Source of the DNA: Streptomyces sp. CB02261
GTDB lineage: Bacteria; Actinomycetota; Actinomycetes; Streptomycetales; Streptomycetaceae
Assembly (NCBI RefSeq): GCF_001905665.1
Contig: NZ_LIVX01000009.1
Coordinates: 1-64,000 of the forward strand
Length of the DNA: 64,000 bases
Direction: 5' to 3'
How positions within the stretch are numbered: the first letter of the stretch is position 1; each line of letters opens with the position of its first letter. A program made the position numbers and the translations under genes. Shown one piece after another: positions 24,998 to 33,587 of the stretch. Under the pieces are notes generated by a model, which was not told where the DNA came from, made no database searches, and worked only from the letters and a program-made list of their open reading frames with translations.

Positions 24998-25058
24998 GGG
25001 CGGGGGCGGTGGGGTCGGGCAGTGGGGTGGGCGGGGGCGGTGGGGTCCGGCAGTGGGT
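24998..25058. repeat. Near-perfect 31-bp tandem duplication, G-rich
   Basis: The unit GGGCGGGGGCGGTGGGGTCG plus 11 further bases occurs at 24998-25028 and again at 25029-25058 with few changes. With the adjacent 26-bp duplication it fills most of the 318-bp gap between the genes at 23553 and 25194. No promoter was recognised in the gap. Confidence 0.8.
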
Positions 25059-25193
25059 CGTGCGGCGGCGGCCGGCTCGACGGCTACGAGGAGGGGGCGG
25101 TCGTGGCCGGTCGGGATACGCGCCCCGCGGGCACCCACCCGCTCCACCCGCGACCCCGGAACCGACCCCGCTCCCGGCCCCCGTCCGCCACGG

Positions 25194-26285
25194 CTACCGG
25201 TTCCCCCGCAGCCGGGCGACCCCGTTGAGCGTGGCGCGGGCGCGGGCGGCGAGGGCGGGACGGTCGCGGACGAAGCGGTGGACGCGCCGGGCGGGCTCGC
25301 GCCCCAGCCAGTGCAGGGCGGCCCGAGCTTCCGGGACGTAGACGGCCCCCTCGTACACCGTCAGCTCACCGGTCTTGAGGGCGTCCTTGTACTCGGCGTC
25401 GCCGCGCCCCAGGTCGAGCAGCCCGATCCCGGCGGCGGCCGCCGCCTCGGCCATCCGCAGGTGCAGCACGAGGCCGGGCGAGTACTTCGCGAACTCGGGG
25501 TCGTACGCGGGGAACCAGCAGGAGAGGACGGTCGCGGACCGCAGCCCGAAGTGCGCGGCGATCGGCCGCTCCCCCACGTACAGCACGGACAGCACACCGG
25601 AGCAGCCGGGCGTCCGCTGCTCGTGGAGGCGCCGTACGAGGGTGGTGATCCACTCCTTGGCGAAGCGGTCACCACGGCCGGTCCTGCGGTACTGGGCGGA
25701 CTTCCAGTCCATGAGGGTGCGCAGGGCCGCCGGATCGCGCTCGTCGAAGACGAACCGCACCTCGCCGTCGGCCTGGCGGCCGAGCCGGCGCTCCTTGGCG
25801 AGAGTGGTCCTGAGGAACTTGGGCGACTGGGCGCGCAGCAGCGTCTCGTAGGCCGCGTACCCCTCGCCGACGTCGATCACGGGCGAGGCGAAGGACTCGG
25901 AGGCGGCGCCCGCGAAGACGGGCTGGCCGTCCTCCAGGTTGTCGAACTCCCAGACCGCGATGCCGCAGGCGCGCAGCACCGCGCGGGCGCCGGGCCGCAG
26001 TCCGGGACGGAGGACGGCGCCCTGGCTGTCGGAGACGCCGAAGCCGATGGCGCGGCCCTGGCCCAACGGGCCCTTCTCGAAGGGGAAGAAGCCGACGGGC
26101 TCGTCCCCCTCCCACCACACGGCGACCCGCGACCGGGGCCGCACCTCGGCCACCGCGCGCGTGAACTCCGGTTCCATGAAGGGGTTCGCCGGCGCGCCGG
26201 ACTTGGCGCGCAGCTCCCGCCACGCCTCGATCTCGCGCTCGCTCAGCTCCCCCGGCCTCGCGATCCGCACACGAAAAGCGCTCAC
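25194..26285 (-). CDS. FemAB/CelD-like GNAT-fold acyltransferase
   Basis: A 363-aa cytosolic protein with the two-lobed GNAT-fold layout of CelD/BcsL and FemAB-like enzymes. Visible features are NPFMEPEFTRAV near the N-terminus, VAVWWEGDEPVGFFPF, then DWKSAQYRRTG and the C-terminal IGLLDLGRGDAEYKD, which is characteristic of the group (DxGRGxxxYK). Such proteins occur in many exopolysaccharide loci, probably acylating sugars. GTG start. It is the first gene of the leftward arm but is separated from the next gene by the G-rich repeats. Confidence 0.78.
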   Translation of the reverse strand: MSAFRVRIARPGELSEREIEAWRELRAKSGAPANPFMEPEFTRAVAEVRPRSRVAVWWEGDEPVGFFPFEKGPLGQGRAIGFGVSDSQGAVLRPGLRPGARAVLRACGIAVWEFDNLEDGQPVFAGAASESFASPVIDVGEGYAAYETLLRAQSPKFLRTTLAKERRLGRQADGEVRFVFDERDPAALRTLMDWKSAQYRRTGRGDRFAKEWITTLVRRLHEQRTPGCSGVLSVLYVGERPIAAHFGLRSATVLSCWFPAYDPEFAKYSPGLVLHLRMAEAAAAAGIGLLDLGRGDAEYKDALKTGELTVYEGAVYVPEARAALHWLGREPARRVHRFVRDRPALAARARATLNGVARLRGNR

Positions 26286-26425
26286 CTAGCCGACCCCCCG
26301 GTCTTCCCCCTGAGTGCTATCAGGACAGGACGGTACCGGTCCGGAACCCTCCGAGACAGGGATACTCGGTCTTTCCACGACGAAGCGGGCCCGGCGGTCC
26401 GGCGCGGGCGGCCAGGCCGTCCGGC

Positions 26426-27016
26426 TCACCAGCCGATCTGGACGTCCCCCAGGACCTCGCCGCCGATCAGGGCGGCGAGGCCGGCCGCCCTGGCGGCGTC
26501 ACCCGGCTTGCGGACGTGCACGAAGACGGTGTGGTGGGCGGTCCTCTCCGTCCACTGCGCCTCGTCCGCGTGGAAGACCACCTGCACGCCGTCGTACTGG
26601 GCGGAGGGGGAGCCCTCCGCCTCCGGATCCTCAGGCCACAGCCCGCGCCAGTCCATCGACGCGGGCCCGTCGCCCAGACCCCGCAGGAACTCCTCGTCGA
26701 CGCTCCCGACGGGCACGTCGGCGGCCACCACCAGCGGCAACTCCGCCTGGATGGCGGCGTCCGTGGCGGTCGCCATGTCGGGAGGGCACGGGACGCAGGC
26801 GCCGGTGTCGGGATCGAAGGCGGTCTCCGCGTGGTCGACCGTCGCGCCCGGCAGCAGCGCGACCATCCGGCGGGCCTCCGCCACCGTCCTCACCACGGTC
26901 TCGACGTACATCGCCGCCTCGACGCGCGCCAACAGCCCGACGAGCCGCCACGCGCGCGCGTACGCCTCCCGGGCGTCGGTGGTACGGAAGACGGCGTACG
27001 CCCGTGAGTGCCCCAT
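26426..27016 (-). CDS. Hypothetical protein
   Basis: A 196-aa soluble protein of unknown function. It begins MGHSRAYAVFRTTDAREAYA and contains DWRGLWPEDPEAEG and an alternating beta-strand C-terminus (HHTVFVHVRKPGD). There is no signal peptide, and no family was recognised. The ATG at 27016 has a GGTGGG ribosome-like site; a GTG at 27025 is the alternative start. Codon pattern (G/C third positions) supports a real gene. Confidence 0.65.
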   Translation of the reverse strand: MGHSRAYAVFRTTDAREAYARAWRLVGLLARVEAAMYVETVVRTVAEARRMVALLPGATVDHAETAFDPDTGACVPCPPDMATATDAAIQAELPLVVAADVPVGSVDEEFLRGLGDGPASMDWRGLWPEDPEAEGSPSAQYDGVQVVFHADEAQWTERTAHHTVFVHVRKPGDAARAAGLAALIGGEVLGDVQIGW

Positions 27017-27068
27017 GCCCACCACGATGGCACGCCGCCCGGGACCGTCCGGACGCGAGCGCCCCCGG

Positions 27069-27818
27069 CTACGGCTTCCGCTTCACGTCGGTGACGCGGA
27101 CGTCCTCCGTCTCGGGGGCCCCGAAGGGTTCGACGAGCACCTGGTCGGGGGTGCCGGTGACCTCCAGGGCCAGGTTGCCGCCCATGAAGCGCAGGTCGAT
27201 CCGGGCTCGGGGCGCGCCTCCGTGGTCCGGCATCCGGTGGATGCGCGACGGCGGGTAGTCCAGGCTCGTCAGCTTCTTCTTGAGCGCCGGGTAGTCGGCC
27301 GGGCCCGCGCCGTCGAACGCCGTGCGGACGCGCGCGGCGTGGGCGTCACCGGCGCACTTGTCGACGGCGGTCAGCGGCACCTCCTCGACGGGCCCGGACC
27401 GGGTGGGCGCCGGCTCCGGGGCGGGCGGCGGCTCGGGGGCGCCCGAGGGGACCGAGAGGTCACCCGGCTCCTCCGGCATCGGCCGGCCCGGCAGGTTCTG
27501 CGGCGGGGGCACGTCCTCCGGGGGCACGGAGGGCGGCTGCGGCAGACCGCCGGGCACACAACCGTCCAGGACGCGGGACGACAGCGCCAGGAAGCGCATC
27601 TCCGGGTCGGGGTGCTCCGCCAGGGCGTCCGACGGAAGCGACCGCACCGGAGTCGGCGTCGGCTTCGGCTTCGGCTTGGCGCCGGGCTCCACGGCGGACG
27701 CCCCGGCAGTGGTCCTGCCGGAGGGGTCCGCCGTGCCGCAGGCGGTCAGGGCCATGCCTGCGAGCGCGGCTGCCAGGACGATCTTCGCGAAGCGGTTCCG
27801 CGTTCTCATAGTTCCCAT
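27069..27818 (-). CDS. Putative lipoprotein
   Basis: A 249-aa exported protein. The signal peptide AKIVLAAALAGMALTAC ends in an LTAC lipobox, so Cys would be lipid-modified. A Lys/Pro/Thr-rich spacer (KPKPKPTPTPV) and a long proline-rich segment (about 105-150) connect to a C-terminal domain ending RVTDVKRKP. The C-terminal domain is not recognised. Starts at 27818 or 27809 (MRTRNRF) are both possible; neither has a strong ribosome site. Confidence 0.75.
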   Translation of the reverse strand: MGTMRTRNRFAKIVLAAALAGMALTACGTADPSGRTTAGASAVEPGAKPKPKPTPTPVRSLPSDALAEHPDPEMRFLALSSRVLDGCVPGGLPQPPSVPPEDVPPPQNLPGRPMPEEPGDLSVPSGAPEPPPAPEPAPTRSGPVEEVPLTAVDKCAGDAHAARVRTAFDGAGPADYPALKKKLTSLDYPPSRIHRMPDHGGAPRARIDLRFMGGNLALEVTGTPDQVLVEPFGAPETEDVRVTDVKRKP

Positions 27819-27926
27819 GCGGGAATCATGCGAGCGGCGCCCGGTCGCCCACATGAGTACCCGTACTCAACACCGGCCGTGAGCAACTGGACTGTCGCCT
27901 GCCGCTTCTGATGTCACGTCATGGCG

Positions 27927-29174
27927 TCAGGCCACGCGCGCGCCCCTTCGCCACACCTCCGCCACCAGCGGGACCCCCGGCCTGTACGCCAGGTGGACGT
28001 GGGACGGGGCGTCCAGGATCGTCAGGTCCGCCCGGGTGCCGGGGGTGAGGCGGCCCACGTCGGTGCGGCGGAGGGCGGCCGCGCCGCCGGCCGTGGCGGA
28101 CCAGAGGGCCTCGTCGGGGGTCATGCCCATGTCCCGTACCGCGAGGGCGATGCAGAACGGGACCGACGAGGTGAAGGACGAGCCCGGGTTGCAGTCCGTG
28201 GAGAGGGCGACCGTCGCGCCCGCGTCCAGGAGGCGGCGGGCGTCCGGCCACTGGGCGCGGGTGGAGAACTCCGCGCCCGGCAGCAGCGTGGCGACCGTCG
28301 ACGAGTGCGCCAGGGCGTCCACGTCCGCGTCCGTCAGGTGCGTGCAGTGGTCCGCGCTCGCCGCGTCCAGCTCCACCGCCAGCTGGACGCCGGGGCCGTA
28401 CGTCAGCTGGTTGGCGTGCACCCGGGGGTGGAGGCCCTTCGCCTTGCCGGCGGTGAGGATCGCGCGGGCCTGGTCGCCGTCGAAGGCGCCCTTCTCGCAG
28501 AAGACGTCGATCCAGCGGGCGTACGGGGCGCAGGCGTCCAGCATCTCGCCCGTCACGAGCGCCACATACGCCGCGGGGTCGTCCGCGTGGTCCGGGGACA
28601 CGATGTGGGCACCGAGGTAGGTGACCTCGTCGGTGTGGGCGGCCGCGATGCGGAGGGCGCGGGCCTCGTCCTCGACGGTCAGGCCGTAGCCGGACTTCGT
28701 CTCGAAGGTGGTCGTGCCCTGGCGGAGGGCCTCGTCGAGGTAGCGCGTCAGGTTGCGCTCCAGGTCCGCGTCGCTCGCCGCGCGGGTCGCCGCGACCGTG
28801 GTGCGGATGCCGCCCGCCTTGTACGCCTGGCCGGACATGCGGGCGTTGAACTCCGCCGTGCGGTCGCCCGCGAAGACGAGGTGCGAGTGGGAGTCGACGA
28901 AGCCCGGGACGACCGCCCGGCCGCCGGCGTCGACCCTGTTGTCAGTGGCGGGTGCTTTGCTGGATTCACCGACCCAGACGACACGGTCGCCTTCGATGAC
29001 GACGGCCGCGTCCTGGATCAGGCCCAGGGGGGTTCCATCACCGAGGGAGGGGTCGTTGGTGACGAGACTGGCGATGTTGACGATGGCCGTGGCGGCCGTC
29101 GCCACGGGGCTGTTCGCGCTCGTGGGGGCGGAGGTCGCCGCCGGGTTGTTCCTCGCCGCGGGGCCGGTGTTCAT
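27927..29174 (-). CDS. hutI: Imidazolonepropionase
   Basis: A 415-aa metal-dependent amidohydrolase that opens 4-imidazolone-5-propionate to N-formimino-L-glutamate, the third step of histidine degradation. The metal site is in VDSHSHLVFAGDR (H-x-H), with TTFETKSGYG, VHANQL and the catalytic STDCNPGSSFTS all typical of HutI. It has an N-terminal Ala/Asn/Thr-rich extension of about 30 residues. The start at 29174 follows AAGGAGA. Last gene of the hut operon, 17 bp after hutF. Confidence 0.93.
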   Translation of the reverse strand: MNTGPAARNNPAATSAPTSANSPVATAATAIVNIASLVTNDPSLGDGTPLGLIQDAAVVIEGDRVVWVGESSKAPATDNRVDAGGRAVVPGFVDSHSHLVFAGDRTAEFNARMSGQAYKAGGIRTTVAATRAASDADLERNLTRYLDEALRQGTTTFETKSGYGLTVEDEARALRIAAAHTDEVTYLGAHIVSPDHADDPAAYVALVTGEMLDACAPYARWIDVFCEKGAFDGDQARAILTAGKAKGLHPRVHANQLTYGPGVQLAVELDAASADHCTHLTDADVDALAHSSTVATLLPGAEFSTRAQWPDARRLLDAGATVALSTDCNPGSSFTSSVPFCIALAVRDMGMTPDEALWSATAGGAAALRRTDVGRLTPGTRADLTILDAPSHVHLAYRPGVPLVAEVWRRGARVA

Positions 29175-29191
29175 GGTGAGGGGTGTCTCCT

Positions 29192-30562
29192 TCAGCCGCG
29201 CAGGGCGGCGATCGAGTCGGCGAGGGCCCGTGCCACGTCCGGTACGGAGGAGTGGGCCCCGTCCCGTACGACATGGCGTCCGGCCACGACCGTGTGCCGC
29301 ACGTCCGCGGCCGACGCGGCGAATACCGCCGTCTCGGCTGCCAGACGCGGTACCGGTCCCGCTGTCCTGACGCTGTCCAGGGCGATCGTCGTGAAGTCGG
29401 CGAGCGCGCCCGCCTCCAGGGTGCCCGCGTCCGCCCAGCCGAGGGCCGCGTGGCCGTCGGCGGTGGCCGCGCGGAGCAGTGCCGCCGCCGTCCAGTGACC
29501 GCGGGTGCGGGTGCGCAGGCGCTCGTTCAGTTCCATGGCCCGCGCCTCCTCCAGGAGGTCGATGACCGCGTGGCTGTCGCTGCCCAGGGACAGCGGCGAG
29601 CCCGCTCGCTGGAGCGCCACGGCGGGGCCGATGCCGTCGGCCAGGTCGCGTTCGGTCGTCGGGCACATGCAGGTGCCGGTGGTCGACGAGCCGAGGAGGG
29701 CGATGTCGCCGTCCGTCAGATGGGTGTTGTGGACGCCCGTGGTGCGGGCGCCGAGGACACCGTGCTCGGCGAGGAGCTGGGTGGGGGTCATGCCGTGGGC
29801 CGCGAGGCAGGCGTCGTTCTCGGCGGTCTGCTCCGACAGGTGGACGTGAAGGGGCGCCTCCCGGTCCCGGGCCCACCGGGCCACCGTGGCGAGCTGGTCG
29901 GCGGGGACCGCCCGGACGGAGTGGATCGCCGCTCCGATCCGTACGCCGTCGCGGTCCTTCAGGCGCTCGACCCGTTCGGCCCAGGCGTCCGCCGTGCCGT
30001 CGGTGAAGCGGAGCTGGTGGTGCTCGGGCGCCGCGCCGAAGCCGGAGGAGAGGTAGGCGGTGTCGAGGAGGGTGATGCGGATGCCGGCGTCGGCGGCGGC
30101 GGCGATCAGGGCCTCGCCCATGGCGTTGGGGTCGGCGTACGGGGTGCCGCCGGGCGCGTGGTGCAGGTAGTGGAACTCGCCGACGGAGGTGATGCCCGCG
30201 AGCGCCATCTCCGCGTACACGGCGCGGGCCAGGGCGAAGTAGGTGTCGGGGGTGAGGCGCTGGGCGACGGTGTACATGACCTCGCGCCAGGTCCAGAAGG
30301 TGCCGGAGCCGACCTGGACGGTGCCGCGCAGGGCGCGGTGGAAGGCGTGCGAGTGGGCGTTGGCGAGGCCGGGGACCGTGAGGCCCCGGAGGACCACGGC
30401 GCCGGGCGGGGGCGTGTCGACCCCGGTGCGCACGGCGCTGACGCGCCCGTCCCCGAACCCGGGCCCGGCGGTGGAGCCGCCCGTGGACACGTCCAGGGCC
30501 ACGCCCGGCTCGACGTTCGCGCCGAGCCAGGCGTGCTCCAGCCAGTACGTCGTCAGCGGCAC
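29192..30562 (-). CDS. hutF: Formimidoylglutamate deiminase
   Basis: A 456-aa amidohydrolase-superfamily enzyme that converts N-formimino-L-glutamate to N-formyl-L-glutamate and ammonia. Metal ligands are visible in LANAHSHAFHRAL (H-x-H), HVHLSEQ and SLGSDSHAVIDLL. Its presence implies the five-step hut pathway through N-formylglutamate, not the four-step formamide route. The GTG at 30562 (VPLTTYWLEHAWLG) gives a 10-bp overlap with the upstream amidohydrolase. Confidence 0.9.
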   Translation of the reverse strand: MPLTTYWLEHAWLGANVEPGVALDVSTGGSTAGPGFGDGRVSAVRTGVDTPPPGAVVLRGLTVPGLANAHSHAFHRALRGTVQVGSGTFWTWREVMYTVAQRLTPDTYFALARAVYAEMALAGITSVGEFHYLHHAPGGTPYADPNAMGEALIAAAADAGIRITLLDTAYLSSGFGAAPEHHQLRFTDGTADAWAERVERLKDRDGVRIGAAIHSVRAVPADQLATVARWARDREAPLHVHLSEQTAENDACLAAHGMTPTQLLAEHGVLGARTTGVHNTHLTDGDIALLGSSTTGTCMCPTTERDLADGIGPAVALQRAGSPLSLGSDSHAVIDLLEEARAMELNERLRTRTRGHWTAAALLRAATADGHAALGWADAGTLEAGALADFTTIALDSVRTAGPVPRLAAETAVFAASAADVRHTVVAGRHVVRDGAHSSVPDVARALADSIAALRG

Positions 30563-31776
30563 GCCAGCTCCTCCAGTACGTCGGCGAGTGCGAGGACCCC
30601 GGCCACGCAGTCGTCCTCGGCCGCGAACTCGGCCGGGGAGTGCGAGACGCCGGTGGGGTTCCGTACGAACAGCATGGCGGTCGGGATCGATTCGGACAAA
30701 ATACCCGCGTCGTGTCCGGCGCCCGTGCCGAGGACCGGCACCTTGCCCGCGGTCCCGTCCCCCAGGATCCTGGACAGCTCGTCGCGCAGGGCGTGCGAGA
30801 AGTCCACGACCGGGGTGAAGGACTCCTGGACGACGGTGAGGTCGATGCCGTGGCGTTCGGCGTAGGCGCGCGCCTCCGTCTCGATGCCGGTGACGACCTG
30901 GTCCAGGGAGGCCTGGTCGGCGGCGCGGGCGTCGAGCCAGCCCCGGACCAGGGACGGGATGGCGTTGACGCCGTTCGGTTCGACGGCGATCTTGCCGAAG
31001 GTGGCGACGGCGCCGGCGAGTTCGGCCTCGCGGCGGGCGGCGAGGACGGTCTCGGCGTAGGTGAGCATCGGGTCGCGGCGGTCGACGAGCCGGGTGGTGC
31101 CGGCGTGGTTGGCCTCGCCCGCGAAGTCGTACCGCCAGCGGCCGTGCGGCCAGATGGAGGAGGCGATGCCGACGGCGTCCCCGGACAGGTCGAGGGCGCG
31201 TCCCTGCTCGACGTGCAGTTCGACGAAGGCACCGATGCGGGAGAGGCGCTCCGGGTCGGGGCCGATCGCCTCGGGGTCGTACCCGGCCGCCTCCATGGCC
31301 TGCGGAAGGCTGGTCCCGGAGGCGTCGCGCAGTTCGTACGCCTGCTCCTTCGTCAGCCGGCCGGCGGTGAGGCGGGAGCCGACGCAGGCGAGGCCGAAGC
31401 GGGCACCTTCCTCGTCTCCGAAGTTGGTGATGGCGAGCGGCCGCTTGAACCGGACGCCGCGGGCGCGCAGTTCGTCGAGCGCGGCGAAGGCGGAGACCAC
31501 GCCGAGGGGGCCGTCGAAGGCTCCGCCGTCGGGTACGGAGTCGAGGTGCGAGCCGGTGACGACGGCGTTCCCCGCGGTGGGGTCGCCGAGCCAGGCCCAC
31601 TGGTTGCCGTTGCGGTCGGTCTCGACGTCCAGGCGGCGGGCCTCGGCCTGCATCCGGAACCAGAGCCGGCAGTCGGCGTCGGCCTCGGTCCAGGCGTGGC
31701 GCCGGTAGCCGCCGGAGGCGGCGCTGCGGCCGATGGGCCGCAGCGACCGCCACATGGCGTGGAAGCTCGCGCTCAC
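30553..31776 (-). CDS. M20-family amidohydrolase (allantoate/N-carbamoyl amino acid type)
   Basis: A 407-aa di-metal peptidase-fold hydrolase. Motifs are GSHLDSVPDGGAFDGPLGV (metal His and bridging Asp), NFGDEEGARFG (catalytic and metal Glu), ELHVEQG and GAGHDAG. By sequence it groups with allantoate amidohydrolases and N-carbamoyl-L-amino acid hydrolases. It sits between hutU and hutF, with a 4-bp overlap to hutU. No HutG is encoded here, so it may instead hydrolyse N-formylglutamate to glutamate and formate. That substrate is inference. Confidence 0.85.
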   Translation of the reverse strand: MSASFHAMWRSLRPIGRSAASGGYRRHAWTEADADCRLWFRMQAEARRLDVETDRNGNQWAWLGDPTAGNAVVTGSHLDSVPDGGAFDGPLGVVSAFAALDELRARGVRFKRPLAITNFGDEEGARFGLACVGSRLTAGRLTKEQAYELRDASGTSLPQAMEAAGYDPEAIGPDPERLSRIGAFVELHVEQGRALDLSGDAVGIASSIWPHGRWRYDFAGEANHAGTTRLVDRRDPMLTYAETVLAARREAELAGAVATFGKIAVEPNGVNAIPSLVRGWLDARAADQASLDQVVTGIETEARAYAERHGIDLTVVQESFTPVVDFSHALRDELSRILGDGTAGKVPVLGTGAGHDAGILSESIPTAMLFVRNPTGVSHSPAEFAAEDDCVAGVLALADVLEELACR

Positions 31777-33473
31777 GCGGAGCCGCCCTGACCGGCCGCG
31801 CCGCCGTCGTGCGCCGCGTCGCCCTCGCGCATCGGGACGCGGACGCCCTTCTCGTCGGCGACCCGCTCGGCGATGTCGTAGCCCGCGTCGACGTGGCGGA
31901 TGACGCCCATGCCCGGGTCGTTCGTCAGGACGCGGCGGATCTTCTCGCCGGCGAGGGCCGTGCCGTCCGCGACCGAGACCTGGCCGGCGTGGATGGAGCG
32001 GCCCATGCCGACGCCGCCGCCGTGGTGCAGCGACACCCACGAGGCGCCGGAGGCGACGTTGACCATGGCGTTGAGGAGCGGCCAGTCGGCGATCGCGTCG
32101 GAGCCGTCGAGCATGGCCTCGGTCTCGCGGTACGGGGAGGCGACCGAGCCGCAGTCCAGGTGGTCGCGGCCGATCGCGAGGGGAGCGGCGAGGGTGCCGT
32201 CGGCGACCATGTCGTTGAACATGGCGCCGGCCTTGTCGCGCTCGCCCTGGCCGAGCCAGCAGATGCGGGCCGGGAGGCCCTGGAAGTGGACGCGCTCCCC
32301 GGCCATCTTGATCCAGCGGTGGAGGGACTCGTTCTCCGGGAACAGGTCCAGGATCGCCTTGTCGGTCTTGTGGATGTCCGAGGCCTCGCCGGAGAGGGCG
32401 GCCCAGCGGAACGGGCCCTTGCCCTCGCAGAACAGCGGGCGGATGTAGGCCGGGACGAAGCCGGGGAAGGCGAAGGCGCGCTCGTAGCCGGCCAGCTGGG
32501 CCTCGCCGCGGATGGAGTTGCCGTAGTCGAAGACCTCGGCGCCCGCGTCCATGAAGCCGACCATGGCCTCGACGTGGCGGGCCATCGACTCGCGGGCCCG
32601 CACCGTGAACCCGGCCGGGTCCTTCGCCGCGTACGTCGCCATGTCGTCGAAGGCGACGCCCACCGGCAGGTAAGAGAGCGGGTCGTGGGCGCTCGTCTGG
32701 TCGGTGACGATGTCGATCGGGGCGCCCTCGGCCAGCATCTGCGGGACCAGTTCGGCGGCGTTGCCGAGGAGGCCGATGGAGAGCGGGCGGCGGGCGTCGC
32801 GGGCCTCGGTGGCCAGCTGGAGCGCGTGGGCGAGCGAGTCGGCCTTCACGTCGAGGTAGCGGTGCTCGATGCGGCGCTCGATGGCGCGCGGGTCGACGTC
32901 GACGCAGATCGCGACGCCGTCGTTCATCGTCACGGCGAGGGGCTGGGCGCCGCCCATGCCGCCGAGGCCGGCGGTGAGGGTGATCGTGCCGGCCAGGGTG
33001 CCGCCGAACTTCTTGGCGGCGACGGCGGCGAAGGTCTCGTACGTGCCCTGGAGGATGCCCTGGGTGCCGATGTAGATCCAGGAGCCGGCCGTCATCTGGC
33101 CGTACATGGTGAGTCCGAGCTGCTCCAGGCGCCGGAACTCCTCCCAGTTGGCCCAGTCGCCGACGAGGTTGGAGTTGGCGATGAGGACGCGCGGGGCCCA
33201 CTCGTGGGTCTGCATGACGCCGACGGGACGGCCGGACTGGACGAGCATCGTCTCGTCCTGCTTGAGGGTGCGCAGGGTGCGGACCATCGCGTCGAAGGAG
33301 CGCCAGTCGCGGGCGGCCTTTCCGGTGCCGCCGTAGACGACGAGCTTGTCGGGGTGCTCGGCGACCTCGGGGTCGAGGTTGTTCTGGAGCATCCGGAGGG
33401 CGGCCTCCTGCTGCCATCCCAGGGCGCTCAGTTCCGTACCGCGCGGGGCCCGTACGGGGCGGGGTCCTGACAT
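31773..33473 (-). CDS. hutU: Urocanate hydratase
   Basis: A 566-aa NAD+-containing enzyme that hydrates urocanate to 4-imidazolone-5-propionate. Conserved features are VYGGTGKAARDW, NSNLVGDWANWEEF, TAGLGGMGGAQPLAVTM (dinucleotide-binding) and the family signature FQGLPARICWLG (about residue 415). Length matches the family. The ATG at 33473 follows GAGGAGG. It is the first gene of hutU-M20-hutF-hutI. The histidine ammonia-lyase gene (hutH) is not in the window. Confidence 0.96.
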   Translation of the reverse strand: MSGPRPVRAPRGTELSALGWQQEAALRMLQNNLDPEVAEHPDKLVVYGGTGKAARDWRSFDAMVRTLRTLKQDETMLVQSGRPVGVMQTHEWAPRVLIANSNLVGDWANWEEFRRLEQLGLTMYGQMTAGSWIYIGTQGILQGTYETFAAVAAKKFGGTLAGTITLTAGLGGMGGAQPLAVTMNDGVAICVDVDPRAIERRIEHRYLDVKADSLAHALQLATEARDARRPLSIGLLGNAAELVPQMLAEGAPIDIVTDQTSAHDPLSYLPVGVAFDDMATYAAKDPAGFTVRARESMARHVEAMVGFMDAGAEVFDYGNSIRGEAQLAGYERAFAFPGFVPAYIRPLFCEGKGPFRWAALSGEASDIHKTDKAILDLFPENESLHRWIKMAGERVHFQGLPARICWLGQGERDKAGAMFNDMVADGTLAAPLAIGRDHLDCGSVASPYRETEAMLDGSDAIADWPLLNAMVNVASGASWVSLHHGGGVGMGRSIHAGQVSVADGTALAGEKIRRVLTNDPGMGVIRHVDAGYDIAERVADEKGVRVPMREGDAAHDGGAAGQGGSA

Positions 33474-33501
33474 GGCGGTGCCTCCTCGAATGTCGTTCAG
33501 A

Positions 33502-33537
33502 TATTCACATCCTCGCGTTATGAATAGATGTAGTCAA
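33502..33537 (-). promoter_or_regulatory. hut operon promoter with overlapping operator
   Basis: On the minus strand TTGACT (33537-33532), a 17-bp spacer and GAGGAT (33514-33509) form a near-consensus vegetative promoter. An inverted repeat, TATTCA (33502-33507) and TGAATA (33521-33526), brackets the -10 region, a typical repressor position. The regulator is unknown. Confidence 0.55.
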
Positions 33538-33587
33538 CAGGGCGACTTCCCCGCGTGGCGGTGAGGACATCGGTGAGGATGGACCGC

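Noticed and set aside
24863..25341. Plus-strand open frames in the G-rich repeat region
   Set aside because: They are Gly/Arg-only low-complexity translations of tandem repeats, with no ribosome site or domain.
29175..31232. Extension of the hutI frame to 31232 as one 1101-aa protein
   Set aside because: The extra part is antiphase sequence of hutF and the M20 gene. AAGGAGA before 29174 marks the true hutI start.
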